Shown in pieces: positions 16,798 to 24,824 of a stretch of DNA of 32,346 bases. The notes beneath the pieces were generated by a model that saw only the letters and a program-made list of their open reading frames with translations, had not been told where the DNA came from and did not search any database. This DNA is from Ekhidna sp. (GTDB taxonomy: Bacteria > Bacteroidota > Bacteroidia > Cytophagales > Cyclobacteriaceae): positions 3,789-36,134 of the forward strand of contig JACONI010000047.1 of assembly GCA_014323825.1 (NCBI GenBank), given 5' to 3'. Every line of letters starts with the position of its first letter. Positions within the stretch are counted from its first letter, which is position 1. A program made the translations under genes and the position numbers.

Positions 16798-17898
16798 ATG
16801 AAAACGCAAAACAACATAATACCTTATGAGGCAACACACCCGGGCATTTTAATAAAAGATGAATTAGATGCTCGTGAAGATATCAATCAAAAGGATTTGG
16901 CTAAAGAACTTGGAGTAAAAGCATCATTTTTAAACGAAATAATTAAAGGTAAAAGACCTCTTACCGCTGATTTCGCAGTAATTCTGGAAAAGATATTTGA
17001 CATTCCTGCTGACTATTGGATGAGGTTTCAAACACAATACGAAATTGATATGGCAAGAATCAAAGAAAAAAATATTCAAAAAGTAAAAAATATTGAAATG
17101 TGGAATGTAATTAAAGAATATGTACCTGTCAGGTTTTTCAAAAAACACAATTACTTAACCGATTCACTTAAAGATGATATAGAAAAAATAATGTCCATTT
17201 ATAGTGTAGCTTCAATAGATGGTTTAATTAACTCTGTGGCTGAAGCTGAAAATAAATTTGCTTTTTATCGTAAATCAGAGAAACTTCAAATAGATGATAA
17301 AAATATGCTTGCCTGGAGTTCTTTAGCATTTTTTGAAGCAAGTCACCAGGAAGTAAATACGTTTTATTTAGAAAATACAGACCAATTATGTCTGCAACTC
17401 AATGATGTATTCTATAAAAATAACGACACTGTTAACGAAACAAAGCGTATTCTTAATCAATTCGGAGTCAAGTTCATAACGATTCCAAAATTTGAAAAGA
17501 CACCCATTGACGGATACTCTTTTTGGTCTGACCAAAATCCGGCAATCGCACTTACGTTAAGGCATAATTGCGTAGATAACTTTGCTTTTACAATGATGCA
17601 CGAAATAGGACATATAAAGGAACATTTATCAAAAGATAAAGAGGCTGACTTTATTGACTTATATGGAGGCAAAAAAGAAAGTGCAGTTGAAAAAGAAGCT
17701 GATAGGTTCGCTCAACGCAAATTAATTCCATCGAAAATCTGGAAGGAAATCATGGAAAATCACTTACCATTGGATGAAGATAAGATAATTAATTTGGGCA
17801 GCCGTTTCAATATCAATCCTGCAATTTTACTTGGAAGAATCTGTCATGAAACGAATTTTTATGCGGTTAAAACCAAAATAGACAAAATATTAAAATAA
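16798..17898 (+). CDS. higA: HigA-type antitoxin fused to ImmA/IrrE metallopeptidase domain
   Basis: 366 residues. Residues 10-80 are an XRE/HigA helix-turn-helix (ATHPGILIKDEL, then NQKDLAKELGVKASFLNEII and the PADYWMRFQ tail). The C-terminal part is an IrrE/ImmA-like zinc peptidase with MMHEIGHIKEHL (H268, E269, H272) and a downstream EKEADRFAQ glutamate as the likely third ligand. A plain HigA is about 100 residues. In such fusions the peptidase is thought to influence antitoxin or repressor turnover; that function is inferred here. The last 14 codons are repeated upstream of higB (see the direct repeat). The probable operator is the inverted repeat at 16402-16420. Confidence 0.88.
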   Translation: MKTQNNIIPYEATHPGILIKDELDAREDINQKDLAKELGVKASFLNEIIKGKRPLTADFAVILEKIFDIPADYWMRFQTQYEIDMARIKEKNIQKVKNIEMWNVIKEYVPVRFFKKHNYLTDSLKDDIEKIMSIYSVASIDGLINSVAEAENKFAFYRKSEKLQIDDKNMLAWSSLAFFEASHQEVNTFYLENTDQLCLQLNDVFYKNNDTVNETKRILNQFGVKFITIPKFEKTPIDGYSFWSDQNPAIALTLRHNCVDNFAFTMMHEIGHIKEHLSKDKEADFIDLYGGKKESAVEKEADRFAQRKLIPSKIWKEIMENHLPLDEDKIINLGSRFNINPAILLGRICHETNFYAVKTKIDKILK

Positions 17899-17945
17899 AA
17901 GCAGGGGACAATGTATATCGTACACGTTAAAGAAGTCGGGGGTCG
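17854..17945 (+). repeat. Direct repeat, right copy, at the 3' end of higA
   Basis: Counterpart of 16192-16285, the first 34 bases being identical. It covers the final codons of higA, its stop, the short spacer and the opening bases of the 21-bp array. The two copies lie 1662 bp apart, so the segment between them is a higBA module with a duplicated end. Confidence 0.85.
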
Positions 17946-18207
17946 TGGAAATGAGCTCGGGGGTCGTGGAAATGAGCTCGGGAGTCGTGGAAATGAGCTC
18001 GGGAGTCGTGGAAATAAGGTCGGGGGTCGTGGAAATGAGTTCGGGGGTCGTGGAAATGAGCTCGGGAGTCGTGAAAATGAGGTCGAAGGTCGTGGAAATG
18101 AGGTCGGGAGTCAGAGAAATGAGGTCTAGGGTCAAAGAAATAAGGTCGGGAGTCAGGGAAATGAGGTCGGGAGTCAAAGAAATAAGGTCGGGGGTCGAGG
18201 AAATAAA
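17935..18207. repeat. Array of 13 tandem 21-bp repeats
   Basis: Thirteen head-to-tail units of exactly 21 bp, with no gaps. The general form is STCGGGRGTCGTGGAAATGAG. Units 1-8 keep GTCGTGGAAA; units 9-12 have changed to GTCAGAGAAA or GTCAAAGAAA. The array therefore has two sub-families and decays toward its 3' end (a fourteenth unit at 18208 is lost after six bases). Because 21 is a multiple of three, several frames are open on both strands and encode heptad strings such as SGVVEM or TTPELIS. I see no start, codon signature or neighbour that favours translation. The array lies between higA and the GC-rich gene at 18313. Confidence 0.9.
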
Positions 18208-18312
18208 GTCGGATGCTGTCCGAATACGCTTTATATCTAAGCGGGTTGGAGTAGAAGAAATCTTCTTCATTTATTTTAGCGTTTAAATTTTTAACTCAAA
18301 AAATTATTTATA

Positions 18313-18957
18313 ATGAACGAAAATCAGAATAAGTATTATCGCATGTTTATGACCACACAAACGACGCTGGATGAGAACACAGATATTTGGAGCAGCAATG
18401 TAAAGTTTGCTGAAAACAAAACCGCTCTGGATAGTGAAATAGCGTTGGCTGAGGCTACTGCTGCGGAGGCTAGCGGCAGCTCGGCGGGCAAAACCCGAAA
18501 CAAAGCGCAGGTGAAAGATGCACTGGAAAGAAAGCTGCTGGTCATCTCCGGCACGCTCTATGCCCATGCGTCCATCAACGATGATGAGGAGCTCAAAGCC
18601 AAACTAAAGACCAGCAGGTCGGCTATTGATAAACTGCGGGAAACGGATTTAGCAACTTACGCTGAGTTGGTGCTGAAAGAGGCGCAGCAATTGGCCAAAA
18701 CGCTTGCTCAAGACTACGGGATACCTGCTGCTGAGCTTACCGACCTGGACACGACCCTGGATGAGTACCGCCCGCTGATTGGCACTCCTAAGCAGCGACA
18801 GGCGGCCATTAATGCGGCGAAGAGGACGCTGGACACACATATTAAAAACGCCAACGACATCCTGACCGACGTGCTGGACAAACTCATGCTTCGCTATCAG
18901 GTGACGCATCCTGCATTTCATGCGGCTTATGAGCAGAGCCGCACTATCGTGGATTGA
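18313..18957 (+). CDS. GC-rich helical protein of unknown function, downstream of the 21-bp array
   Basis: 214 residues, almost entirely predicted alpha-helix, no signal peptide and no membrane segment. It resembles a family of roughly 210-residue Bacteroidota proteins with the pattern 'KYYRMFMTTQTTLDENTDIW' at the N-terminus, 'LIGTPKQRQAAINAAKRTLD' in the middle and a C-terminal ILTDVLDKLMLRYQ then HPAFHAAYEQSR. I know no function for it. The sixty-base lines I counted inside it are 58-60% G+C, far above the neighbours. It uses GCG, CTG and CGC codons rare elsewhere in the window, a sign of separate origin. Start ATG at 18313; no clear promoter box within 40 bp. Confidence 0.8.
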   Translation: MNENQNKYYRMFMTTQTTLDENTDIWSSNVKFAENKTALDSEIALAEATAAEASGSSAGKTRNKAQVKDALERKLLVISGTLYAHASINDDEELKAKLKTSRSAIDKLRETDLATYAELVLKEAQQLAKTLAQDYGIPAAELTDLDTTLDEYRPLIGTPKQRQAAINAAKRTLDTHIKNANDILTDVLDKLMLRYQVTHPAFHAAYEQSRTIVD

Positions 18958-19081
18958 CAGGCCTCCTCTACACTCCCTGCCTGCCGGTGTCCGATAAGTG
19001 GGGGAGAGTTGTGAAATGGAGTCAGAGGCTGCCCCGAAGGAGTTATGCAGATAGGAGCAATAGTTTTGAAAACTAGAATAG

Positions 19082-19096
19082 AGATATGGCATATCT
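19082..19096. promoter_or_regulatory. Inverted repeat upstream of the second higBA, possible operator
   Basis: AGATATG-G-CATATCT is a perfect 7-1-7 palindrome 59 bp before the higB start. A weak TAACTTTA box (19139-19146) lies between it and the gene. HigA autoregulation is the likeliest use, but there is only one copy. The remainder of the 197-bp spacer 18958-19154 shows nothing further. Confidence 0.4.
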
Positions 19097-19154
19097 TTCT
19101 ACTTCGGAGTAAATCTTCCTGACGCTTAATTTTTTATCTAACTTTAACGTTGAT

Positions 19155-19436
19155 GTGATTTTATCTTTCGGATCTAAAGAAACTGAAAAAGTATGGCACG
19201 GAAAAAGAGTCAGGAAATGGCCTATGGAAATTCAAGCTGTTGGACGAAGAAAACTGAGAATGCTTAATAACGCTCAAAATATTGCAGACTTAAAAATCCC
19301 TTCATCCAACAGACTTGAAAAACTAAGTGGAAACTTGAAAGACTTTTATAGCATCCGAATTAACGATAAATGGAGAATCGTTCTCATCTGGGAGGATGGG
19401 AATGCAACTGAAGTTGAAATAATTGATTATCACTAA
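19155..19436 (+). CDS. higB: HigB toxin (plasmid maintenance killer family)
   Basis: 93 residues matching the classical HigB/killer-protein layout. It opens with ILSFGSKETEKVWHGKRVRK, has a central LKIPSSNRLEKLSGNLKDFY and the core strand YSIRINDKWRIVLIWEDGNA. These enzymes cleave mRNA on the ribosome. The start is GTG at 19155, which gives the family's standard MIxSFGxKETE opening; no in-frame ATG lies nearby. Its antitoxin begins 1 bp after the stop. This pair is a different lineage from the HigBA at 16470, whose toxin is longer and whose antitoxin has a peptidase domain. Confidence 0.92.
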   Translation: MILSFGSKETEKVWHGKRVRKWPMEIQAVGRRKLRMLNNAQNIADLKIPSSNRLEKLSGNLKDFYSIRINDKWRIVLIWEDGNATEVEIIDYH

Positions 19437-19437
19437 A

Positions 19438-19740
19438 ATGAATGATATGAAAAAACTCCTTAACATACATCCCGGAGAGGTCTTATTGGAAGAATTTTTA
19501 AAACCAATGGGAATCTCTGCTTATCAACTGTCTAAAGACATACTCATTTCTCAGACACAAATCAGTGAAATTTTAAAGAAGAACCGGAGAATAACGGCAG
19601 ATACCGCTCTGAGATTAAGCCGGTATTTTGGGACAACGGCTAAGTTCTGGTTAGGTCTTCAAGATGATTTTGATATTGAAGAAGCCCTTGAAGCAAAAAC
19701 GGATGAGTTTGAAGCCATCCCCCAAGTGACAACAGCCTAA
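19438..19740 (+). CDS. higA: HigA antitoxin (XRE family)
   Basis: 100 residues from the ATG at 19438. A complete HigA-type helix-turn-helix is visible: NIHPGEVLLEEFLKPMGISA, then YQLSKDILISQTQISEIL with the recognition helix, RRITADTALRLSRYFGT and the TAKFWLGLQDDFDIEEA tail. It neutralises the HigB encoded just upstream and normally represses its own operon. An in-frame TTG at 19423 would make it overlap higB, but the ATG is preferred. Short acidic C-terminus (KTDEFEAIPQ). Confidence 0.93.
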   Translation: MNDMKKLLNIHPGEVLLEEFLKPMGISAYQLSKDILISQTQISEILKKNRRITADTALRLSRYFGTTAKFWLGLQDDFDIEEALEAKTDEFEAIPQVTTA

Positions 19741-19828
19741 CAGCTATATGAGGGGTTGCTACGGTCGGGTTAAAAACGATGCTTACGGAGGCTTGCAATA
19801 ACGATTTAGCCATAAAGGACACAGAGAG

Positions 19829-22096
19829 ATGACAAAAGACAAAATAACGAAATCAGAGCTGTTCGGGTCGCTTAACTTTAAGACTTTACGCACCAACCCT
19901 GACTTCAAAGAGGACAGTGTCAGAGAAGTAATCATCCTACCGATGCTTCAGGCACTCGGATATGCGAATGATGCCATCGTCAGAAGCAAAACGCTTGAAC
20001 ACCCCTTTCTGAAAATAGGAAGCAACAAGAAAATCCCAATAAAATTAATCCCGGATTATGCACTGAAAGTGGAAGAAAACTATGCGTGGGTGCTGGATGC
20101 AAAATCACCGGATAAAAAAATCAATGACTCGGATAACGTGGAGCAGGTGTACAGTTATGCCGCTCACCCGGAAATACGCAGCACGTATTTTGCGCTTTGC
20201 AATGGTCTGGAGTTCACGCTTTATAGGAGGGATCAGACAAATAAGCCCGTGTTTCATTTTGCGATTGATGAGATTGAACACTACTGGGATAAACTAAAAA
20301 TGCTGTTGGCACCCGGCAGCTTTCAGGCGGGCAAGCATATCGTTTACGAACGCACCGAAACGTATGCAAAGGCAAAGGGAGGATTTGATTATGCTACACG
20401 GCCTTTGCCGGAGGAGATCCCTGTAAAGAAAAGAGCTGCCAAAAGACACTTTGGAGTACACGGCTATTTCACAAAGCAAACCTGGAATGTGGTTGCGGAG
20501 TACATCAAAAACTTTAGTAAACCGGGCGATTTAGTGCTTGACCCTTTTGGTGGAAGCGGGGTCACGGCCATTGAGGCCTTGATGAACAACAGAAAAGCCA
20601 TCCATATTGACATTAACCCGATGGCTGTTTTCATTGTGCAGTCTTTGATGGCCCCGGTGAATCAGGAACAATTAAACGAAGCATTCCACCGTGTAAAAGA
20701 AGCGTACCAAAAAAAGGAGCCTAACACGGACAAAGAAATTCGGGATGCACGCAAAAAGTATAAAGGCCCGAATACAATCTCCCTGCCCAAAGGCTCGGAC
20801 GTAGCCACAACGGATGAGCTGTTCAGCCCGAAACAAAAAGCACAACTGGGTTTATTAAAATCAATCATTCTCAAAGAGAAAGATGACAATATCAGAAACT
20901 CATTCTTGCTCATGTTTTCAGGGTTAGTAACGAAGGTCAACCTTACTTACCATACTTCAACCTATGTAGAAAAAGAAGGCGGCGGTAATTCAAGTGCTTT
21001 TCAGTACTATAGATATAGAATTGCACCACAGCCTGTTGATTTAGACCTCCTGACATATTTTGAACTGCGCTTTCAAAAGGTAAAGGCAGCTAAAAAAGAG
21101 ATGGAATACTTCATCAATGAGCAAACGATTTCTAAGGCCCAAGTCTTAAAGGCAACAGCCACTGATCTACGTTTTATCCCCAAAGAAAGTGTAGACTATA
21201 TTTACACAGACCCGCCCTACGGCAAGAAAATCCCTTATCTCGACCTGTCTGCCATGTGGAATGCGTGGCTGGACTTAGACGTAACGGAGTGGGACTATGA
21301 ACAGGAAGCCATCGAGGGCGGCGAACATAATAAAAGCAAAGACGAATACAACGAACTGATCGCCAAGTCGATCAAAGAGATGTATCGTGTGTTGAAGTTT
21401 GACCGTTGGATGTCCTTTGTTTTCGCGCACAAAGATCCTGAATTTTGGCACTTGATCATTGAAACCGCAGAGTCCTGCGGTTTTGAATACATCGGTGCGG
21501 TTCCTCAGAAAAACGGACAAACCAGCTTCAAAAAGCGGCAAAATCCCTTCACCGTTTTGTCAGGACAGTTGATCATCAACTTCAAAAAAGTACAAAATCC
21601 CAAAGCCATTCTCAAAGCAAATTTGGGAATGGATATTGCTCAAATTGTTATTCAAACCATAGAGGGCATCATTGCCAAAAATGACGGTGCCACGCTCGAA
21701 CAGATCAACGACGAGCTCATCATCAAAGGGCTTGAGTTAGGGTTTCTTGATCTGCTCAAAAAAGAATACACGGATCTGACTCCGCTCCTTTTGGAGCATT
21801 TCGACTATGACGAACAAACGGAATTGTATGCGATTAAAAAAGATACCAAATTCAGAACACAGGTTGATGTTCAACTACGGGTAAAATACTACCTGCTCAG
21901 CTACCTGAGACGAATGGAAAGAGAAAGCAAAACACCCCGGTTTGATGAGATCATTCTGTACATCATGCCGCTATTGAAAAACGGCATCACACCAGAAGAT
22001 CAAACCATTCTTGGGGTACTTGAGGACATCGCCGAGCGAGTGGATAATGACTGCTGGAAGCTGAAAAAAGAGGGGCAGCAACTACTTTTTAAGTAA
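19829..22096 (+). CDS. PD-(D/E)xK nuclease-like domain fused to a DNA methyltransferase
   Basis: 755 residues in three parts. Residues 20-150 match the N-terminal nuclease domain of type I restriction R subunits: E33, D76 in LIPDYALK, D90-A-K92 in VLDAKSPDK and a QVYSYAAHP segment, i.e. the PD-(D/E)xK core plus the QxxxY motif. Residues 200-570 are an amino-methyltransferase with the AdoMet motif DPFGGSG (D238-G244) and the catalytic motif TDPPYG (DPPY at 461-464). About 200 residues separate them, probably including target recognition. The C-terminal 170 residues are helical. A single chain that could both modify and cut is the simplest reading, but it may instead be a modification enzyme with a binding-only nuclease fold. 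Two gene pairs upstream are toxin-antitoxin; type II R-M genes follow. Confidence 0.82.
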   Translation: MTKDKITKSELFGSLNFKTLRTNPDFKEDSVREVIILPMLQALGYANDAIVRSKTLEHPFLKIGSNKKIPIKLIPDYALKVEENYAWVLDAKSPDKKINDSDNVEQVYSYAAHPEIRSTYFALCNGLEFTLYRRDQTNKPVFHFAIDEIEHYWDKLKMLLAPGSFQAGKHIVYERTETYAKAKGGFDYATRPLPEEIPVKKRAAKRHFGVHGYFTKQTWNVVAEYIKNFSKPGDLVLDPFGGSGVTAIEALMNNRKAIHIDINPMAVFIVQSLMAPVNQEQLNEAFHRVKEAYQKKEPNTDKEIRDARKKYKGPNTISLPKGSDVATTDELFSPKQKAQLGLLKSIILKEKDDNIRNSFLLMFSGLVTKVNLTYHTSTYVEKEGGGNSSAFQYYRYRIAPQPVDLDLLTYFELRFQKVKAAKKEMEYFINEQTISKAQVLKATATDLRFIPKESVDYIYTDPPYGKKIPYLDLSAMWNAWLDLDVTEWDYEQEAIEGGEHNKSKDEYNELIAKSIKEMYRVLKFDRWMSFVFAHKDPEFWHLIIETAESCGFEYIGAVPQKNGQTSFKKRQNPFTVLSGQLIINFKKVQNPKAILKANLGMDIAQIVIQTIEGIIAKNDGATLEQINDELIIKGLELGFLDLLKKEYTDLTPLLLEHFDYDEQTELYAIKKDTKFRTQVDVQLRVKYYLLSYLRRMERESKTPRFDEIILYIMPLLKNGITPEDQTILGVLEDIAERVDNDCWKLKKEGQQLLFK

Positions 22097-22153
22097 ATAC
22101 TATGTCCATGACAAAAGATAAAATGATCGTGATTCTGTATATTTGGAGGGTTA

Positions 22154-23062
22154 GTGACAATAAAAGATATGATATACAAAGCATCTTCATCTTTCACAGA
22201 AACGCTTCTCGAACAACCCGAGACAGGAATGGGTTATCAATTGATTGAAGCAAAACGACCAGACCGTTATTCTACACAAAAGTTTATCGTCTACAACGCA
22301 GAATTAATCATTGACCTTAATGAGAACTTTCAAGAAAACAAGAAGAACCTGTTGAATGAAGGTTATGTCAGCATGTTCAGGAGATCAGATTATTTGGATT
22401 TAAGTCTAAGTGCTGTACTAAGTAGACAAGAACTTAAATTTGTCAGAATGCTTTATGAAAGCAGCATGAATGAGAGGGGAAGGAGTTCAGGGAAGCGTGG
22501 AGCGGATGACAACCCACCGGTTCCTGCGAATGGAAAAGACATTTTTGTCAGACTTTCCGCTTATGAAAATGACAGAAGAATAGATATTGAGAACAAATGC
22601 CTTTTAAATGGAACCTATACAACCACTATGGAAGATTATCTAAATTGTAAAAGGTATAATGATGCCCCGATTGACAGGTATGCTTTACCAAATAATGAAA
22701 AAATTAAATGGGCTTTTCATGTCCAACCTAAAAGTTATGATGAGTATCAACTTGGCACAGTACAGCCTGCCAATGGACATAATGGCGGTGGCATTGAAGC
22801 TTTCTTTAAAAATGGGACATCTAACGATACCTACCTAAAAAAAGGGTCCTTACTAATGAAAAAGTTAAAACTCTTAGAATCTCAAATTCAGAGGTTAGTT
22901 GGATTACCCGAGACAGGAATGGGTTATCAAAAAGTTAAAATTACTTTTAAAAATGGTGATGTACTTCAAGACATGACAGTACTTAATTCGGAATTGCTTG
23001 TGATAGAAGGAAATCAAAATATTGACATTAACAAAGTTGAAAGTATTGAACTTGAAAAATAA
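22154..23062 (+). CDS. Unrecognised protein with two PETGMGYQ modules
   Basis: 302 residues, not assigned to any family. A short module beginning PETGMGYQ occurs at residues 22-29 and again at 252-259. After each comes a strand-rich stretch with a hydrophobic F..YNAELI or V..LNSELLVI element. The centre (about residues 105-235) is a distinct domain with NGKDIFVRLSAYENDRR, DAPIDRYALPNNEKIKWAFH and PANGHNGGGIEAFF segments. No transmembrane helix, signal peptide or catalytic motif I can name. The start is GTG at 22154 with GGAGGG 3-8 bases upstream, an unusually clear ribosome site for this genome; an ATG at 22169 is the alternative. It sits 57 bp after the nuclease-methyltransferase gene, so it may be its partner. 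Confidence 0.65.
   Translation: MTIKDMIYKASSSFTETLLEQPETGMGYQLIEAKRPDRYSTQKFIVYNAELIIDLNENFQENKKNLLNEGYVSMFRRSDYLDLSLSAVLSRQELKFVRMLYESSMNERGRSSGKRGADDNPPVPANGKDIFVRLSAYENDRRIDIENKCLLNGTYTTTMEDYLNCKRYNDAPIDRYALPNNEKIKWAFHVQPKSYDEYQLGTVQPANGHNGGGIEAFFKNGTSNDTYLKKGSLLMKKLKLLESQIQRLVGLPETGMGYQKVKITFKNGDVLQDMTVLNSELLVIEGNQNIDINKVESIELEK
22216..22240 (+). repeat. 25-bp direct repeat inside the PETGMGYQ gene (first copy)
   Basis: Identical over 25 bases to 22906-22930, in the same reading frame, 690 bp apart. It encodes PETGMGYQ. The bases on either side differ, so only the motif itself is shared at nucleotide level. Confidence 0.9.
22906..22930 (+). repeat. 25-bp direct repeat inside the PETGMGYQ gene (second copy)
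   Basis: Second copy of the 22216-22240 sequence. It opens the C-terminal module of the protein. Confidence 0.9.
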
Positions 23063-23147
23063 TAAAAACAACTAGCCCACAAAACCTGTAAGCAATAGCG
23101 CCCCGCGGGACTTAACTACTTATACATTAAGCCGTTAGCCACAGTCG

Positions 23148-23176
23148 TTGGATTGGATAAGTAATTGGTAACTTTG
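23148..23176 (+). promoter_or_regulatory. Bacteroidota promoter for the type II R-M operon
   Basis: TTG at 23148-23150, an 18-bp spacer and a perfect -7 box TAACTTTG at 23169-23176. The methyltransferase ATG starts four bases after the box, at the expected transcription start, so the mRNA would be leaderless. The DNA just upstream (23063-23147) is a gene-free, locally GC-rich spacer with the palindrome CCCGCGGG near 23103. Confidence 0.6.
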
Positions 23177-23180
23177 AAAG

Positions 23181-23954
23181 ATGGGATATCCAAATGATTA
23201 TATCAATAAAATAATATGTGGTGATAGCTTAGAAGTCATGAAGTCTATGCCTTCCGAATCTATTGATCTCGTGGTTACCTCTCCGCCCTATAATTTGAAG
23301 AACTCAACCGGAAATGGGATGAAAGACGGCAGAGGTGGTAAATGGTCAAATGCCTCTCTTATTGACGGATATTCACACTACGATGATAACATGCCACATG
23401 ATGAATATGCGTTATGGCAAAAGGCATGTCTGGCTGAAATGTTAAGATTAATAAAGGAAGATGGTGCGATTTTCTATAATCATAAATGGAGAGTTCAAGC
23501 CGGGTTATTGCAAGATCGTCAAGACATTGTTCAGGGTTTTCCAATTAGGCAAATAATAATTTGGAGAAGGAAGGGCGGTATTAATTTCAATAAAGGGTAC
23601 TTTCTTCCAACGTATGAAGTCATCTATCTTATTGCAAAACCAAAATTCCAATTAGCTTTCAAAGCTAACTCTTTTGGTGATGTTTGGGAGTTTACCCAAG
23701 AAATGAAAAACGGACACCCTGCACCATTCCCTGTACAGTTGATAGATAGAATTATTTGTTCTACTAACGCAGGATTGGTTTTAGATCCGTTTATGGGCAG
23801 TGGAACTACCGCAGTTGCTGCAATGGGTGACAACAGAGATTTTATTGGCATTGATATTTCACCTGACTATTGCGAAATGGCAGAGCATAGAATTGAAAAA
23901 AACAAAACACAATCTGAGCTTTCTTTTAAAGCTCAAACCAAACTCTTTGTATGA
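23181..23954 (+). CDS. Type II DNA methyltransferase, beta class (probably N4-cytosine)
   Basis: 257 residues. The catalytic motif TSPPYN (S34-P-P-Y37) comes first and the AdoMet motif DPFMGSG (D202-G208) comes near the end, the beta-class order. SPPY is common in N4-cytosine enzymes, and the partner endonuclease family (MvaI/BcnI) is normally protected by N4-cytosine methylation, which favours m4C over m6A. It overlaps the endonuclease gene by 4 bp (ATGA). That arrangement lets methylase be made first and endonuclease by coupled translation. The promoter is directly upstream with no leader. Confidence 0.9.
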   Translation: MGYPNDYINKIICGDSLEVMKSMPSESIDLVVTSPPYNLKNSTGNGMKDGRGGKWSNASLIDGYSHYDDNMPHDEYALWQKACLAEMLRLIKEDGAIFYNHKWRVQAGLLQDRQDIVQGFPIRQIIIWRRKGGINFNKGYFLPTYEVIYLIAKPKFQLAFKANSFGDVWEFTQEMKNGHPAPFPVQLIDRIICSTNAGLVLDPFMGSGTTAVAAMGDNRDFIGIDISPDYCEMAEHRIEKNKTQSELSFKAQTKLFV

Positions 23955-24742
23955 ACATTTATACGAAAGAAAGCCTGATCGAAAGGCTTAAAGAAATTGC
24001 TAATTCAGGTTGGATAGAAAATGGTCGGCATGGTAATGACGGTGGCATAGGAAATACTCTGGAGGATTTATTAGGTATTGAAGAAGATAATCTACCCATT
24101 CCTAACGCTGCTGAATGGGAACTTAAAACCCAAAGATTAGCTACTTCTGCACTGACTACACTCTTTCATATAGAACCATCTCCAAGGGCAATGAAGTTTG
24201 TTCCATCCATTTTGCTTCCAAAATATGGCTGGAGGCATCAAAAGGCTGGTGATAAATATCCGGAAACGGAAATGAGTTTTCGAATGACAATATATGGAAA
24301 TGGAAGAAGTGAAAGAGGTTTTGGAGTTCAGATTGACAAGAAAGATCGTAAAGTTCTCATTTCATTTGACAGCTCTCAAGTTGGAGATCGTCATTCTCCA
24401 TGGTTATCTGAAGTTGAAAGCAAAGTCGGGCTGAAAGAAATTGACCCTCAACCCTATTGGGGTTTCGATGATTTAGCACATAAAGCCGGAACGAGATTGC
24501 TTAACGCATTTTACATTCAAGCAGCAGTTAAGAAAGACAAGGAGACCAAAAAAGAGTTTTATCATTATTCAAAGGTTCTGATGCTCCAAAAGTTTAGTTT
24601 TCAAGGATTCCTTGACCAATTAAGAGCCGGTAATATACTTATTGATTTTGATGCCAGAACCGGTCATAATCACGGAACTAAATTCAGACTAAGACAAAAC
24701 TTTCTACCTGAATTATATGAAAAAGTAACTGTAATCATATAA
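23951..24742 (+). CDS. Type II restriction endonuclease, MvaI/BcnI family
   Basis: 263 residues. The family core is near the N-terminus: GRHGNDGGIGNTLEDLLGIE, then NAAEWELKTQR, where E57-L58-K59 is the E-x-K catalytic pair of the nuclease fold. A conserved basic segment GTKFRLRQNFLPELYEKV closes the protein. MvaI and BcnI are monomeric enzymes that nick each strand of pseudopalindromic CCNGG-type sites (CCWGG and CCSGG). This enzyme probably recognises a related site, but the site cannot be read from the sequence. Its methyltransferase overlaps it by 4 bp upstream. Confidence 0.9.
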   Translation: MNIYTKESLIERLKEIANSGWIENGRHGNDGGIGNTLEDLLGIEEDNLPIPNAAEWELKTQRLATSALTTLFHIEPSPRAMKFVPSILLPKYGWRHQKAGDKYPETEMSFRMTIYGNGRSERGFGVQIDKKDRKVLISFDSSQVGDRHSPWLSEVESKVGLKEIDPQPYWGFDDLAHKAGTRLLNAFYIQAAVKKDKETKKEFYHYSKVLMLQKFSFQGFLDQLRAGNILIDFDARTGHNHGTKFRLRQNFLPELYEKVTVII

Positions 24743-24747
24743 ATGTG

Positions 24748-24824
24748 GCTAACAACCACTAAGTTCCATAAGCTAATCTTTATATTTAAAAGGCTAAGCA
24801 TAAGAAGATTAGCCGGATGTTAGC
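24748..24824. repeat. Long two-stem hairpin after the R-M operon, attC-like
   Basis: Outer arms GCTAACAACC (24748-24757) and GGATGTTAGC (24815-24824) pair 9 of 10. Inner arms GCTAATCTT (24772-24780) and AAGATTAGC (24805-24813) pair perfectly. The spacing on the two sides is unequal (14 and 1 nt), as in integron attC sites, and the outer arms resemble the RYYYAAC/GTTRRRY core ends imperfectly. No integron integrase is present in the window. Confidence 0.55.

Noticed and set aside
17945-18286. Heptad-repeat protein encoded by the 21-bp array (and open frames in two other directions, including 17890-18270 on the minus strand)
   Set aside because: Any gap-free 21-bp repeat stays open in several frames; no promoter, start context or codon bias singles one out.
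18649-19092. 147-residue minus-strand frame opposite the GC-rich gene
   Set aside because: A by-product of high GC on the opposite strand; the + strand protein matches a recalled family.
19741-19828. attC-like site after the second higA
   Set aside because: It has a GCCTAAC left end but no complementary right arm and no good inner stem.
23063-23147. attC-like site before the R-M operon
   Set aside because: GTTAGCC and a short GC-rich palindrome are present, but the arms do not pair convincingly.
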